A stretch of DNA of 64,000 nucleotides, from the NCBI RefSeq assembly GCF_000298235.1, contig NZ_BAHE01000022.1, positions 98,706 through 162,705 of the forward strand, read 5' to 3'. The translations under genes and the position numbers were made by a program. The DNA is from Gordonia namibiensis NBRC 108229. GTDB taxonomy: Bacteria; Actinomycetota; Actinomycetes; Mycobacteriales; Mycobacteriaceae. Positions 1-10,234 of the stretch are shown here, in pieces. A model generated the notes under the pieces. The model searched no databases. It had not been told where the DNA came from and was given only the letters and a program-made list of their open reading frames with translations. Numbering within the stretch: position 1 is the stretch's first letter; every line of letters starts with the position of its first letter.

Positions 1-160
1 GGGCCCGTCCTTCCGCCATCGCTCGGGCGAGCAGGTCGGCCCGCTCCGCTTTCACCCCGGTATCTGCCACCGCGGTGGCAGAAATCGCCAGCGAGAGAAC
101 GACTACGATGACTGCGGCAAAAGCCCGAACCGTTCGCCGCTGGAGGTTTCCGCGCGTCAC
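1..160 (-). CDS. Secreted or membrane-anchored protein, N-terminal fragment
   Basis: Only the first ~53 codons are present; the gene runs off the left edge of the window. The reading frame begins with a few Arg/Gln residues and then a hydrophobic stretch (AAVIVVVLSLAISATAVA), which looks like a signal peptide or signal anchor with an Ala-x-Ala cleavage-like end. A short charged segment follows. I chose the GTG start because GGAG lies six bases before it; an in-frame ATG two codons upstream sits directly against GGAG. No family can be named from so little sequence. Confidence 0.5.
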   Translation of the reverse strand, partial: MTRGNLQRRTVRAFAAVIVVVLSLAISATAVADTGVKAERADLLARAMAEGRA

Positions 161-166
161 GGACAT

Positions 167-516
167 CTCCGTCCCTTCATATGTCGTAAAACGTCGTATC
201 TGCCCGACAACAGATTCCCAACGCTCAGGTATCGATCCGAATACTTCGCGACGATACTCACCCGCAACGACAACAACGGTTTCTTCCGCGTTTTCGACAC
301 GATTCGCCGGTCTGTCATCGCGAAATAACGTTCGGCAATCATGAATTCGTGATCATTAGGACAATTGTCCATCTCCGACGAAATCGTTGTGACCGGGGAT
401 TCTGCTAATCAGTCAGTCAACGCTGAGATAGATTCCACAGAAATGTCTCACCGTTCCCTGCGCGTGCCGGCGAAGAAATTTCGACCGATCGGACGACCCC
501 ACGGTGTGTCGCCTTT
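167..516. other. Intergenic stretch without a recognisable gene
   Basis: About 350 bases between the truncated secreted gene and the MSMEG_6728-family gene. It is visibly more AT-rich than its surroundings, especially around 180-370. It should contain the promoter of the leftward truncated gene. The one sizeable open frame here (157-372, minus) has no recognisable domain and overlaps the start of the secreted gene. I could not assign a promoter, repeat or small RNA with confidence. Confidence 0.4.
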
Positions 517-1419
517 CTAGGCGTTCACCTGGACCGGGAACATCCTTCGTGGATTCTGCAGGAGTGCAGGCGGGATCACCGACGACCGTGCCACCGTGCC
601 GGTCCACCGAACACGCCGTCGATGGGGAGCGAGAGTCTTTCCACGCCTGGTGAACTCGTATTCGCTCTCGACGACCCCGAGCGGGAGCACCGTCGGGTCG
701 TCGGCATCGACGACTGCCACCTCGTCGCCGGGAGTCAGGTCGTCGACGAAGGACGCCAGTACGCGGAGGTCCTTGCCCGGTCGCCGTCCCGGGCTGCACT
801 CCTTGAGCAGGGCGCGCAGCCCGTCGGCAGTGGCCGTCGCGGCGTCGACGTCGACACCGGACTCGGTTCCGAGGCCGACGATGTCGCGCCGACGGAACTC
901 GTCGAACTGCTCCTTCGATGACGGCCGGATGATCCACACCGTGCGATCACGGTCATTCCGGTCCGGCGCCGCTTCCGGCGGTTCGGGCCAGAAATACGGG
1001 AGGTCGTCGGCGACGTCGCCGAACTCAGCGACGTAGAAGTCGGGATCCTTGCGCAGCAACGCCGACCGATGGCTCCGATGGAGGCGGTCGTCGCCCAGCC
1101 ACGGCGGCATCAGACCGGCGTCGGCGAGATCCGACTGGGAGGCGCCCACCACCTCCGGTGCGAACTCGGCGATCATCGCAGCGGTGGTGTCCGCGCGTCC
1201 CTCACGACGCCAGACGTCGACGAAGGCCAGGCCATAGGAGACGAGAGCGGGAGTGTGCCCGCGCCACATCGTGACCGCCGGGTGGTTGCCCCAGCCGTAG
1301 TCGAACAGCTCCAGGGCACGCAGGATCTGCAGGGTCTCCACCCGCTGCTTGCCCAGCCGCGCGGGATCGAGGGCCTCGGCGGACCGCCGGAAGTCCGGGT
1401 AGGGCAGGAACGTCTGCAT
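517..1419 (-). CDS. MSMEG_6728 family protein (pyrimidine-dimer glycosylase-like N-terminus)
   Basis: A 300-residue protein starting MQTFLPYPDF, with the typical LDxxRLGKQRVE segment at residues ~18-28 and a TMWRGHTPALVSYG-type segment at ~50-64. This signature marks the actinobacterial MSMEG_6728 family. As I recall, its N-terminal half resembles the T4 endonuclease V/pyrimidine-dimer DNA glycosylase fold. The C-terminal half (from ~residue 155) is distinct and of unknown role. A DNA-repair role is a family-level inference; I see no experimentally defined catalytic pair here. It is monocistronic or loosely coupled to the upstream DsbA-like gene, 40 bases away on the same strand. Confidence 0.75.
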   Translation of the reverse strand: MQTFLPYPDFRRSAEALDPARLGKQRVETLQILRALELFDYGWGNHPAVTMWRGHTPALVSYGLAFVDVWRREGRADTTAAMIAEFAPEVVGASQSDLADAGLMPPWLGDDRLHRSHRSALLRKDPDFYVAEFGDVADDLPYFWPEPPEAAPDRNDRDRTVWIIRPSSKEQFDEFRRRDIVGLGTESGVDVDAATATADGLRALLKECSPGRRPGKDLRVLASFVDDLTPGDEVAVVDADDPTVLPLGVVESEYEFTRRGKTLAPHRRRVRWTGTVARSSVIPPALLQNPRRMFPVQVNA

Positions 1420-1459
1420 CGAAGGTGCCTACCCAAACCCGGCAGTTCGCACACGAGGA

Positions 1460-2104
1460 TCAGTCGGCGTGCACCTTTTCCAGGACCTGGGTGAAGGTCT
1501 CGGCGGGCTGCGCGCCGGACACGCCGTATCTGCCGTTGAAGACGAAGAACGGGACGCTGCTGATCCCGTAGGCGCGCGCCTGGTCGATGTCGGCGGCGAC
1601 CGCCTCGGCATGGTCGCCGGATTCGAGCGCCGCGAGCACGGCGTCGCGGTCCAACCCGACCTCCGCGGCCAGGTCGGCGAGATCGGCGGGCCTGCCGACG
1701 TGCCGCCCCTGCTCGAAGTACGCCTGGAACAGCCGTTCCGCCAACTCCGACTGCTTGCCGTGGGCGCGCGCGAAGTGCAGCGCCTCGTGAGCCTTGAAGG
1801 TCTTGGTGTGCCGGAGGTTGTCGAAGTCGTAGTCGAGGCCGACGTCGGCCGCGATCCCGCGGACCTGCTCGAGCATCCCCTCGACCTGGGCGGCGGGCAT
1901 TCCCTTGTGCCGGACCAGGAAGTCGATCTCCGAGCCCTCGAAGTCGACCGGCGTGTCCGGTGCGAGTTCGTAGCTGCGGTAGGTCACCTCGACGTCGTCA
2001 CGTCCGGCGAACTCGGCGAGACCCGCCTCGAAGCGGCGCTTCCCGATGAAGCACCAGGGGCAGGCGATGTCGGACCAGATGTCGACGGTGATGGGAGAAG
2101 CCAT
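1460..2104 (-). CDS. DsbA family oxidoreductase, FrnE-like
   Basis: 214 residues of thioredoxin fold with an inserted helical domain. The redox motif CPWC lies at residues ~13-16 in the context DIACPWCFIGKR, typical of FrnE/2-hydroxychromene-2-carboxylate isomerase-like cytosolic DsbA proteins. The cis-Pro loop appears near the C-terminus as GISSVPFFVFN, also typical of this family. The start was placed at ATG 2104, where the homology begins and a G-rich ribosome-binding stretch (AGGGGG) lies 11 bases upstream. No signal peptide is seen, so the protein should be cytoplasmic. It probably acts in thiol-disulfide exchange or oxidative-stress protection; the substrate is unknown. Confidence 0.85.
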   Translation of the reverse strand: MASPITVDIWSDIACPWCFIGKRRFEAGLAEFAGRDDVEVTYRSYELAPDTPVDFEGSEIDFLVRHKGMPAAQVEGMLEQVRGIAADVGLDYDFDNLRHTKTFKAHEALHFARAHGKQSELAERLFQAYFEQGRHVGRPADLADLAAEVGLDRDAVLAALESGDHAEAVAADIDQARAYGISSVPFFVFNGRYGVSGAQPAETFTQVLEKVHAD

Positions 2105-2167
2105 GTGGTCTTCAACCCCCTTCTGTCGCGCGCCATTCCGGCCGACGACTCGAACACGGACAGACGA

Positions 2168-2200
2168 AACCGGCCCACTCCGCAAGGGAGTGGGCCGGTT
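2168..2200 (-). terminator. Intrinsic terminator downstream of groEL2
   Basis: A perfect 14-bp stem (AACCGGCCCACTCC pairing with its complement) around a five-base loop. On the minus strand it ends in GGTTTCG, a weak T tract. It lies just beyond the groEL2 stop codon and before the DsbA-like gene, so it should separate the two transcripts. Confidence 0.7.
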
Positions 2201-2237
2201 CGTGTGCTGTAGAGCTGGTGGAGCTAGAGGTTCTGGA

Positions 2238-3941
<1,704 letters not shown>

Positions 3942-3970
3942 TCATTCGGTACCGATCTCACCGTCCCGAC

Positions 3971-3997
3971 CTGGCACTCACAGCTCGCGAGTGCCAA
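3971..3997 (-). promoter_or_regulatory. CIRCE operator, distal arm pair (HrcA site)
   Basis: CTGGCACTC, nine bases, then GAGTGCCAA: a near-perfect inverted repeat with the exact nine-base spacer of the CIRCE consensus. It lies upstream of groEL2 and is the closer of two such sites. HrcA binding is inferred from the motif. Confidence 0.8.
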
Positions 3998-4005
3998 CGT
4001 CCGTT

Positions 4006-4032
4006 TTAGCACTCGCCCCTGGCGAGTGCAAG
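4006..4032 (-). promoter_or_regulatory. CIRCE operator (HrcA site)
   Basis: TTAGCACTC, nine bases, then GAGTGCAAG. The left arm equals the CIRCE consensus and the right arm differs from GAGTGCTAA at one of nine positions plus the terminal base. It sits nine bases from the first CIRCE, giving two adjacent HrcA sites between groEL2 and the divergent oxidoreductase gene. Confidence 0.85.
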
Positions 4033-4099
4033 GTCGCACCGGCCCGGACTCCACCGCATCCACCTGGCCGGCCGCCGAGCCCCTGGCTAGGTTGTGGAC

Positions 4100-5008
4100 A
4101 TGTCTCTCGCGAACAGGCCGTTCCGGTTCGGGGTCAACATGCTCGCCGTGGACACCAGCTCGTCCTGGAAAGAGCGCGCGCGGCACGTCGAACAGCTCGG
4201 CTTCGACGTCCTGCTGGTCCCGGACCACCTCGGCATCCCGAGCCCCTGGCCTGCACTCGCGACGGCGGCCGCCGCGACCGAACGACTCCGCGTGGGCCCG
4301 TTCGTCCTCAACGCGGCGTTCACCAACCCGGCGCTGCTCGCCCGCGATGTGGCGACCGTCGACCAGCTCTCCGACGGTCGCGTCGAGCTCGGACTGGGCA
4401 CCGGCTACGTCAAAGAGGAGTTCGAGTCGGCCGGAATCGAATTCCGGCCGGCGGGCCGCCGCGTCGATCACCTGGCCGAGACGGTGACCCGGGTTACGTC
4501 GCTGCTGAACGATCCCGGCCACACGCCGCGCCCCGTCCAGGAGCGCGTGCCGCTACTCCTCGGCGGGAACGGCGACCGGGTGCTCCGGATGGCCACCGAG
4601 CAGGCCGACATCGTCGGGTTCACCGCGGCGCGGACGGGACGTGACGGCGATCTGGAACCGTTGCCGGCGGCCGAGTTCGACGAACGGGTCGCCTTCGCCC
4701 GCGCCGCGGCCGGCGCCCGGGCAGACGACATCGAATGGAATCTGCTGATGCAGATCGTCGTGGTCACCGACGACCCGGGGACGGTCGTCGACGAGCTGAT
4801 CGCGAAATACGGGCTGACGATGGAGCCCGACGAGTTCGCCGGACTCCCGTCGGTCCTGATCGGCTCGGCGTCGGACATCGCCGCACGGCTCGTGAGGCTG
4901 CGGGACCGCACCGGGATCAGCTACATCACGGTTCTCGAACCGGTACTCGAGCAGTTCGCACCGGTGATCGACCTGCTGCGCGACGTCGATGCCCGCGCGG
5001 ACTGGTGA
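4100..5008 (+). CDS. LLM class F420-dependent oxidoreductase
   Basis: 302 residues of luciferase-like (TIM-barrel) fold. Supporting segments are RFGVNMLAV at the N-terminus, the conserved LLVPDHLG and ATERLRVGPFVLNA strands, DQLSDGRVELGLGTGY, and a late PSVLIGSASDIAARL loop. The pattern fits the TIGR03621-like subgroup that uses the deazaflavin F420 in actinobacteria; the substrate cannot be deduced. The gene is divergent from groEL2, and its 5' side overlaps the CIRCE region only at a distance. Start at ATG 4100; a GTG two codons upstream is possible and neither has a strong ribosome-binding site. Confidence 0.85.
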   Translation: MSLANRPFRFGVNMLAVDTSSSWKERARHVEQLGFDVLLVPDHLGIPSPWPALATAAAATERLRVGPFVLNAAFTNPALLARDVATVDQLSDGRVELGLGTGYVKEEFESAGIEFRPAGRRVDHLAETVTRVTSLLNDPGHTPRPVQERVPLLLGGNGDRVLRMATEQADIVGFTAARTGRDGDLEPLPAAEFDERVAFARAAAGARADDIEWNLLMQIVVVTDDPGTVVDELIAKYGLTMEPDEFAGLPSVLIGSASDIAARLVRLRDRTGISYITVLEPVLEQFAPVIDLLRDVDARADW

Positions 5009-5101
5009 CGTCGTCATTCACCTCGGCGTCATCGATTCCGGGGTCATTCACCTCGCCGAACCCGGCTGACGGCACCGGAGTATCCGGATAGTGTCGGCGA
5101 A

Positions 5102-5737
5102 GTGGAGTTCCTGCTGATCATCGTCGTGGCCCTGCTCGCGATCATCGCGGTGGTCGCCATCTTCAACTACCTGGGCAACCGCAAGGCCCGCCAAGCCGAG
5201 GCGGACGCCCTCCGCAACCGCACGTACCGGCCCGGGGACCCGTTCTCCTCTGCCGACGACGACTCCGTCTACGGCGACCCACGCCAACTCAAGCCCGGCG
5301 ACCTCGTCGAGCTGCGCGGCGAGACCTATGCGGTCCGCGGCACCGTGCGGCTGACCCAGGACGGATACACCTGGACAGAGAACTTCCTCGACACGGGACT
5401 CGGCAGCAAGGCCTGGATCTCGGTCGAAGACGATCCCGACCTCGAGGTCGTGCTGTGGCATGAACTGTCCGGCGTCGTCGTCGAGCCCGGACCCGGCACG
5501 GTCGAGGTCGACGGCCGCCGCTACCACTCCGAGGAGGCCGGCACCGCCCGGTTCACCTCGGCGGGCACCACCGGCGTCGCAGCGTCGGGCCGGATGGCCT
5601 ACCACGACTATCAGGCCGGCAACGAGCGGTTGTCGTTCGAGGACTACGGCAGCGGTTGGGAATGTGCGCGCGGCGAACTCCTCACCCGCGCCGACTACCG
5701 CATCTTCCCCAGCAACCCCTCCGACCAGAACATCTGA
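5102..5737 (+). CDS. DUF4178 domain protein with N-terminal membrane anchor
   Basis: 211 residues from a GTG start. Residues ~3-22 form one hydrophobic segment (LLIIVVALLAIIAVVAIF), followed by a charged linker. The cytoplasmic part, from ~60, carries the DUF4178 pattern: KPGDLVELRGETYAVRGTVRL, then a Trp-rich ENFLDTGLGSKAWISVE. It is the first gene of a five-gene operon with DUF2617, DUF4247, DUF350 and a spermidine-synthase-like protein. DUF4178 proteins often occur with polyamine synthases in actinobacteria, but their biochemical role is not established. Membrane location is inferred from the anchor. Confidence 0.85.
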   Translation: MEFLLIIVVALLAIIAVVAIFNYLGNRKARQAEADALRNRTYRPGDPFSSADDDSVYGDPRQLKPGDLVELRGETYAVRGTVRLTQDGYTWTENFLDTGLGSKAWISVEDDPDLEVVLWHELSGVVVEPGPGTVEVDGRRYHSEEAGTARFTSAGTTGVAASGRMAYHDYQAGNERLSFEDYGSGWECARGELLTRADYRIFPSNPSDQNI

Positions 5738-5759
5738 GCGGCGAAGGACTGCGAGACAC

Positions 5760-6296
5760 ATGTCAGAACAGCCCGGCGCAACTGTCGCCCACCTTCCCGT
5801 CGCATACGCGGACACGAGCGCCGACCAGCTCGGTTTCTCGCTCGACGCCCCGCTGCAGGAGCCGCTCGCCCGGGAGGACGGGGAGATCGACGGCATCACG
5901 GTGTCGGTCCGCCTACTGGGCGCGAGCCATCAGGTCGTCGTCGACGACGGCGCCCAGCGCATCTGCGAGACCGTCGCATGCCTGCCCGACGTGAGCTCGG
6001 CGCTGCCGGAGACCTTCCAGCAGAGCGGTTATCTCTTCAGCTCCCGCATCGAGCGTGCCACCGACGATCAGATGGCCGCGCTCGTCGAACAACTCGGAGT
6101 CCGCGTCACCGAACAGATGGCGTCGGGGAACCCGAGCGTGATGGGTGTGTTCCCCGGCAACCCCCACGCGGTGACCGCGATCGTCTCCGAATCGACGGCC
6201 GAACAGATCTCGTGGCACACCTGGCACACCTATCCGCAGGCCGGTGACGTGGTCATCACGACCAGCGTGATCCACCGCGGAGCGATGCGCGCATGA
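5760..6296 (+). CDS. DUF2617 family protein
   Basis: 178 residues, soluble, with no signal peptide. The family is recognised from LLGASHQVVVDDG in the first half and the late SWHTWHTYPQAGDVVITTS segment. It starts 22 bases after the DUF4178 gene, and its stop overlaps the next start (ATGA). No catalytic motif is evident. The tight coupling suggests that it works with the membrane and polyamine-synthase-like products of this operon; the exact role is unknown. Confidence 0.85.
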   Translation: MSEQPGATVAHLPVAYADTSADQLGFSLDAPLQEPLAREDGEIDGITVSVRLLGASHQVVVDDGAQRICETVACLPDVSSALPETFQQSGYLFSSRIERATDDQMAALVEQLGVRVTEQMASGNPSVMGVFPGNPHAVTAIVSESTAEQISWHTWHTYPQAGDVVITTSVIHRGAMRA

Positions 6297-6826
6297 CATA
6301 TCCGCCCCCGCCCGGCCAACCGCAGCCCGACCCGCGCCGCCGGCTCAACCGCATCCGCAACATCATCATCGGCGTCATCGTGGTGATCACGATCTTCGCG
6401 CTGCTCGGCGCGTGCGGCGCCCGTGCCCTGCGTGGCGGGCTGGGCGGGTCGGCACGCGACTTCATCTCCCAGAACTACGAACGCAATACCGCCCTGGACG
6501 AGGGGGACGTGGACGCCTACGTCGCCGAGGGCACCCCCACCGAGGTCGCCGAGGACATCCGTGACGCCGAACGCCCCACCGATCAGCGCGCCGGCGCATC
6601 GGGGACGGGCAATGTCGCGGGCACCCAGTTCCTCCAGTACCGCGACTACATGGTCGCCCTGTTCCCCTACGCCGCCAACCAGACCCGCGTGATGCTGAGC
6701 CGTGACTACCGGTCGGGTTACAACCGGTACCACAACTACGTCGGCGCCTTCTGGGTTCCGACGCCGGGTTATTCCGGCAGCGGCAGCAGCAATCGCGGTG
6801 GCGGCAGTGGAGGTGGCGGCAAGTGA
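6293..6826 (+). CDS. DUF4247 domain protein, probable lipoprotein
   Basis: 177 residues. A Pro-rich N-terminus (~1-20) precedes a hydrophobic segment ending LLGACG (Cys41), which fits a lipobox, so the mature protein may be lipid-anchored outside the membrane; a plain membrane anchor is the alternative. The DUF4247 region covers ~50-150 (ISQNYERN, then TQFLQYRDYMVALFPY). The last ~20 residues are a Gly/Ser tail. The start overlaps the DUF2617 stop by four bases, showing translational coupling within the operon. Confidence 0.85.
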   Translation: MTYPPPPGQPQPDPRRRLNRIRNIIIGVIVVITIFALLGACGARALRGGLGGSARDFISQNYERNTALDEGDVDAYVAEGTPTEVAEDIRDAERPTDQRAGASGTGNVAGTQFLQYRDYMVALFPYAANQTRVMLSRDYRSGYNRYHNYVGAFWVPTPGYSGSGSSNRGGGSGGGGK

Positions 6827-6889
6827 CGCCCGGACCCCAGTTCTCGCGACCGATCCCCCAGACCGAAACCACGGCCCGAACCCACGGAG

Positions 6890-7321
6890 ATGACCATGCT
6901 CGCTGACATGACCGAGAACGCCTACGCCGCAGGTGCCTACGCGGGTGTCGGGGTGATCGTGATGATCGTGTCGTTCGCGATCGTCGACCTGCTGACCCCG
7001 GGCAAGTTGCGTCACCAGCTCTGGGCCGAACGCAACCGCAACGCCGGAATCCTGGTGGGATCCAACCTCTTGGCGGTGGCGATCATCGTGACCGCCGCAA
7101 TCGTCGCCAGCGAGGGTCGCCTGCTCGAGGGCCTCACCTACACGGTGGTCTACTCCGCGATCGGCCTGATCGTGATGGGCGTGACCTTCCTGGTCATCGA
7201 CGCTCTGACCCCCGGCAAGCTCGGCGAGATCCTCGTCCACCCGGAAAGCCACCCGGCGGTATGGGTGCAGGGCATCGCCCACATCGGGGTCGCGGTCATC
7301 ATCGCCGCCTCCATCCTGTGA
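6890..7321 (+). CDS. DUF350 membrane protein
   Basis: 143 residues with four transmembrane helices arranged as two related halves. Each half carries an LTPGKL motif after its second helix (DLLTPGKL and DALTPGKL). This duplication is typical of DUF350 (YjfL-type) proteins. ATG 6890 was used; ATG 6896 is an alternative. The gene lies between the DUF4247 gene and the spermidine-synthase-like gene in the same operon. A paralog occurs at 24125-24553. Function in membrane physiology is unproven. Confidence 0.85.
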   Translation: MTMLADMTENAYAAGAYAGVGVIVMIVSFAIVDLLTPGKLRHQLWAERNRNAGILVGSNLLAVAIIVTAAIVASEGRLLEGLTYTVVYSAIGLIVMGVTFLVIDALTPGKLGEILVHPESHPAVWVQGIAHIGVAVIIAASIL

Positions 7322-7350
7322 GCACGCGCTCCTGTGAGAGCTGACTTTCC

Positions 7351-8916
7351 GTGACGCTCACCGACACCTCGACCGAACCGCTGTCCGCGCGACCACGTTT
7401 CGCGCGGTCCGCCCTGTTGACCGTGGTGTTCGTCTGCGCCGCCTGCGGTCTCGTGTACGAGTTGGCGCTGGTGTCGCTGGGTTCCTTCCTGATCGGCAAC
7501 ACCGCGACGCAGGCGTCGATCGTCCTCGCGGTGATGGTGTTCGCGATGGGTGTCGGATCCCTCGCCGCGAAACCGCTCCAACCGCACTCGGTGGCCGCAT
7601 TCGCGGTCATCGAGTTGCTGCTCGCCCTCCTCGGCGGACTGTCGGTGATGGCCCTCTACGCCGCCTTCGCCTACCTGGAGCTGTACACGCCGGCGCTCAT
7701 CGTGGTGGCCTTCGTCCTCGGCGTCCTGATCGGGGCCGAGATCCCGTTGTTGATGGTGCTGCTGCAACGGATTCGACGCCAGGAGCCGGGCGCGGCGGTC
7801 GCGGACATGTTCGCCGTCGACTACATCGGCGCGCTGATCGGCGGTCTCTGCTTCCCTTTCCTGTTGCTGCCGTTGTTCGGTCAGCTGCGCGGGGCGCTCG
7901 TGGTCGGACTCGTCAACGCGGCCGCGGGTTGCTTCCTGGTGTTGGTCATCTTCCGGAAGTCGTTGGGCCGCGGCCAACTCGCCCTGCTGTCCGCCGGGGC
8001 GCTGGCGGTGGTCGCGGCTCTCGTGGCCGGCCTGATGCTGTCCGCCCGGTTCGAGGTGACCGCCCGGCAGGCCCTCTACCGCGACCCGATCGTGGCCGCC
8101 GCCCGCAGCGCCTACCAGGACATCGTGATCACCGAGAGGTCCACCGGCGCAGGCCCGGACATCCGCCTCTTCCTGAACGGCGACCTCCAGTTCTCCTCGA
8201 TCGACGAGCACCGGTATCACGAGGCACTCGTCCATCCGGCGATGTCGGGTGACCGGTCCTCGGTGCTCGTGCTCGGTGGCGGCGACGGTCTGGCGCTGCG
8301 TGAGGTGCTCCGCTACCCGGATGCGCAGGACGTGACGCTCGTCGAACTCGACCCGGAGATGATCCGGCTGGCACGCACCGACTCCCGCCTGACCTCGCTC
8401 AACCAGGGGTCGATGACCGATAGTCGGGCCGAGGTGGTGACCGCCGACGCCTTCAGCTGGTTGCGGCAGACGAACCGCCGTTTCGACGTGATCATCGTCG
8501 ACATGCCCGATCCCGACGACTCCGCCACCGCCAAGTTGTACTCCACCGAGTTCTACGCACTCGTGCGCGCACACCTCGCAGCGCACGGCCGCGCCGTCGT
8601 GCAGGCAGGTTCGCCGTACTTCGCGCCGAAGTCGTTCTGGTGCATCGCCTCCACCATGAGGGAGGCCGGGCTCCCGGCCACCCCTTACCACGTCGACGTC
8701 CCGGCATTCGGCGACTGGGGTTTCCACCTCGCGGGTGCCGACGGGCCGATCAGCCCGACCGTCGACGCCCCCGGGCCGCTGCGGTTCCTGAGTGCGGAAC
8801 AGCTCACCGCGGCGACCGTTTTCCCGCTCGACCGGCAACCACTCGACCTTCCCCCGTCGACCCTGATGGACCCGCGAATCCTGCGGTACGCGCAGGGCGA
8901 ATGGGCCATCTACTGA
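7351..8916 (+). CDS. Membrane-anchored polyamine aminopropyltransferase (spermidine synthase-like)
   Basis: 521 residues from GTG. The first ~235 residues hold about seven transmembrane helices; the C-terminal half is a class I methyltransferase-fold aminopropyltransferase. The nucleotide-binding loop VLGGGDGLALRE (~306-318), the acidic VELDPEMI, and the catalytic-type loop VDMPDPDDSATAKLYS are visible. The family transfers the aminopropyl group of decarboxylated S-adenosylmethionine to an amine such as putrescine. No AdoMet decarboxylase is encoded in the window, so the donor must come from elsewhere or the enzyme has another use. It ends the DUF4178-DUF2617-DUF4247-DUF350 operon. Confidence 0.88.
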   Translation: MTLTDTSTEPLSARPRFARSALLTVVFVCAACGLVYELALVSLGSFLIGNTATQASIVLAVMVFAMGVGSLAAKPLQPHSVAAFAVIELLLALLGGLSVMALYAAFAYLELYTPALIVVAFVLGVLIGAEIPLLMVLLQRIRRQEPGAAVADMFAVDYIGALIGGLCFPFLLLPLFGQLRGALVVGLVNAAAGCFLVLVIFRKSLGRGQLALLSAGALAVVAALVAGLMLSARFEVTARQALYRDPIVAAARSAYQDIVITERSTGAGPDIRLFLNGDLQFSSIDEHRYHEALVHPAMSGDRSSVLVLGGGDGLALREVLRYPDAQDVTLVELDPEMIRLARTDSRLTSLNQGSMTDSRAEVVTADAFSWLRQTNRRFDVIIVDMPDPDDSATAKLYSTEFYALVRAHLAAHGRAVVQAGSPYFAPKSFWCIASTMREAGLPATPYHVDVPAFGDWGFHLAGADGPISPTVDAPGPLRFLSAEQLTAATVFPLDRQPLDLPPSTLMDPRILRYAQGEWAIY

Positions 8917-9040
8917 ACGAGTCCCGTCGCAGGAGTCGCGTATAGTCGCGCGCCCCAACACGATTCGCGACACCGGCCACACCGATGCACGGCGGCCGAA
9001 CGCGCCGTCTCTGACCTGCGATGTCAACTAGGGTGACACC

Positions 9041-10231
9041 ATGTCGAGCGAAGTGGCCATCGTCGGGTCGATCCTGCTGCTGATCATGGTGCTCGGCCTC
9101 GTCGCGCTGGTCCGGACGCGGCGTCAGGTCACCACACCGACCGAACGCGCCGTGCACATGGCGCTGCACACCGCGTCTCTGGCGGCGCGATCGCTACGCA
9201 CCGGGCTCTCCGAGGAGTCGGCGGCCGAGGCACTCCCCCACCTGCGCACGCTGACCTCCGCCGAGGCCGTCGCCCTGTTCGACGACGAGCCGCGGCGCCT
9301 CGCCCACGAGCCGGACGACGACGAGATCTGGGACCCCGACATGCTGCACGAGGCCGCCAAGGCAGCGGCGTCGGCGACCGGTGACCAGCGACGTGTCCTG
9401 GTGTCCGACCCGTGCGGCGCGGAGTCGCCGGTACGGGCCCTCATCGCGCAGCCACTCGTCGCCAGCGACGTCAACGTCGGCGTTCTCGTCGTCGCCACGA
9501 CCCGCCGTCCGGGGCCGGGCATGCTCGGCGCCGTCGCCGAGGTCGCCCGCTATGTGTCGAGCCAGATCGAGTTGGCCGAACTCGATGCCTCCCGCGCGCG
9601 CCTTGACCGTGCCGAGGTGCTCGCGCTCCGCGCGCAGATCAGTCCGCACTTCATCTACAACGCCCTCAACACGATCGCCTCGTTCGTCCGCACCGACCCC
9701 GACCGTGCCCGCGAACTCGTCCTCGACTTCGCCGATTTCACGCGCTACTCGTTCCGCGCGAGCGGCGAGTACACCGTGCTGGCCGACGAGCTGCGCAACA
9801 TCGACCGCTACCTCACCCTCGAACGGGCCCGCTTCGGCAACTCCCTCGACGTGAAGCTGCACGTCGCGCCGGAGGTCCTGAACGTCGTCGTACCGTTCCT
9901 CGCATTGCAACCGCTCGTGGAGAACGCGGTCCGGCACGGACTCGCGTCGAAGGGCGGCGGCACCATCATCATCACCGCGGCCGACGAGGGCACCGACTGC
10001 GTCATCACCGTCGAGGACGACGGCGTCGGCATGGACCCCGAACTCCTGCGCAGCGGCGCACTCGACGCCCTCGACCACAGCGAGGGCGCTCACGTCGGGC
10101 TCACCAACGTCGACCATCGCCTCCGCGCGGCGTTCGGCAACGATTACGGGCTGGTGGTCGAGACCGCGGTGGGCGCCGGGACCAAGGTGGGCATGCGGGT
10201 GCCGAAGTTCCGGGCGGGTATCCGGGCGTGA
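9041..10231 (+). CDS. LytS/YehU-type sensor histidine kinase
   Basis: 396 residues. One N-terminal transmembrane helix (~6-24) is followed by a GAF-like sensory region (~40-180) and a His_kinase domain. The phospho-acceptor His203 lies in ISPHFIYNALN, and the HATPase part contains PLVENAVRHGL and EDDGVGMD. Unlike classical LytS it lacks multiple membrane helices. The likely partner is the LytTR regulator at 12131-12949; the two are separated by a phosphate-transport pair on the opposite strand. Because symporters for small carboxylates follow that regulator, a role in sensing such substrates is plausible but inferred. Confidence 0.88.
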   Translation: MSSEVAIVGSILLLIMVLGLVALVRTRRQVTTPTERAVHMALHTASLAARSLRTGLSEESAAEALPHLRTLTSAEAVALFDDEPRRLAHEPDDDEIWDPDMLHEAAKAAASATGDQRRVLVSDPCGAESPVRALIAQPLVASDVNVGVLVVATTRRPGPGMLGAVAEVARYVSSQIELAELDASRARLDRAEVLALRAQISPHFIYNALNTIASFVRTDPDRARELVLDFADFTRYSFRASGEYTVLADELRNIDRYLTLERARFGNSLDVKLHVAPEVLNVVVPFLALQPLVENAVRHGLASKGGGTIIITAADEGTDCVITVEDDGVGMDPELLRSGALDALDHSEGAHVGLTNVDHRLRAAFGNDYGLVVETAVGAGTKVGMRVPKFRAGIRA

Positions 10232-10234
10232 GAG

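Noticed and set aside
157..372. 71-codon frame on the minus strand in the left intergenic region
   Set aside because: No recognisable domain, overlaps the start of the secreted gene, and no ribosome-binding site convinced me.
5013..5055. Direct repeat GTCATTCACCTCG upstream of the DUF4178 gene
   Set aside because: Two 13-base copies 30 bases apart are suggestive, but with no symmetry or known motif I could not call a regulatory site.
7150..9027. 625-codon frame antisense to the DUF350 and spermidine-synthase-like genes
   Set aside because: Low complexity (Gly, Gln, His, Glu) and opposite a well-supported conserved gene.
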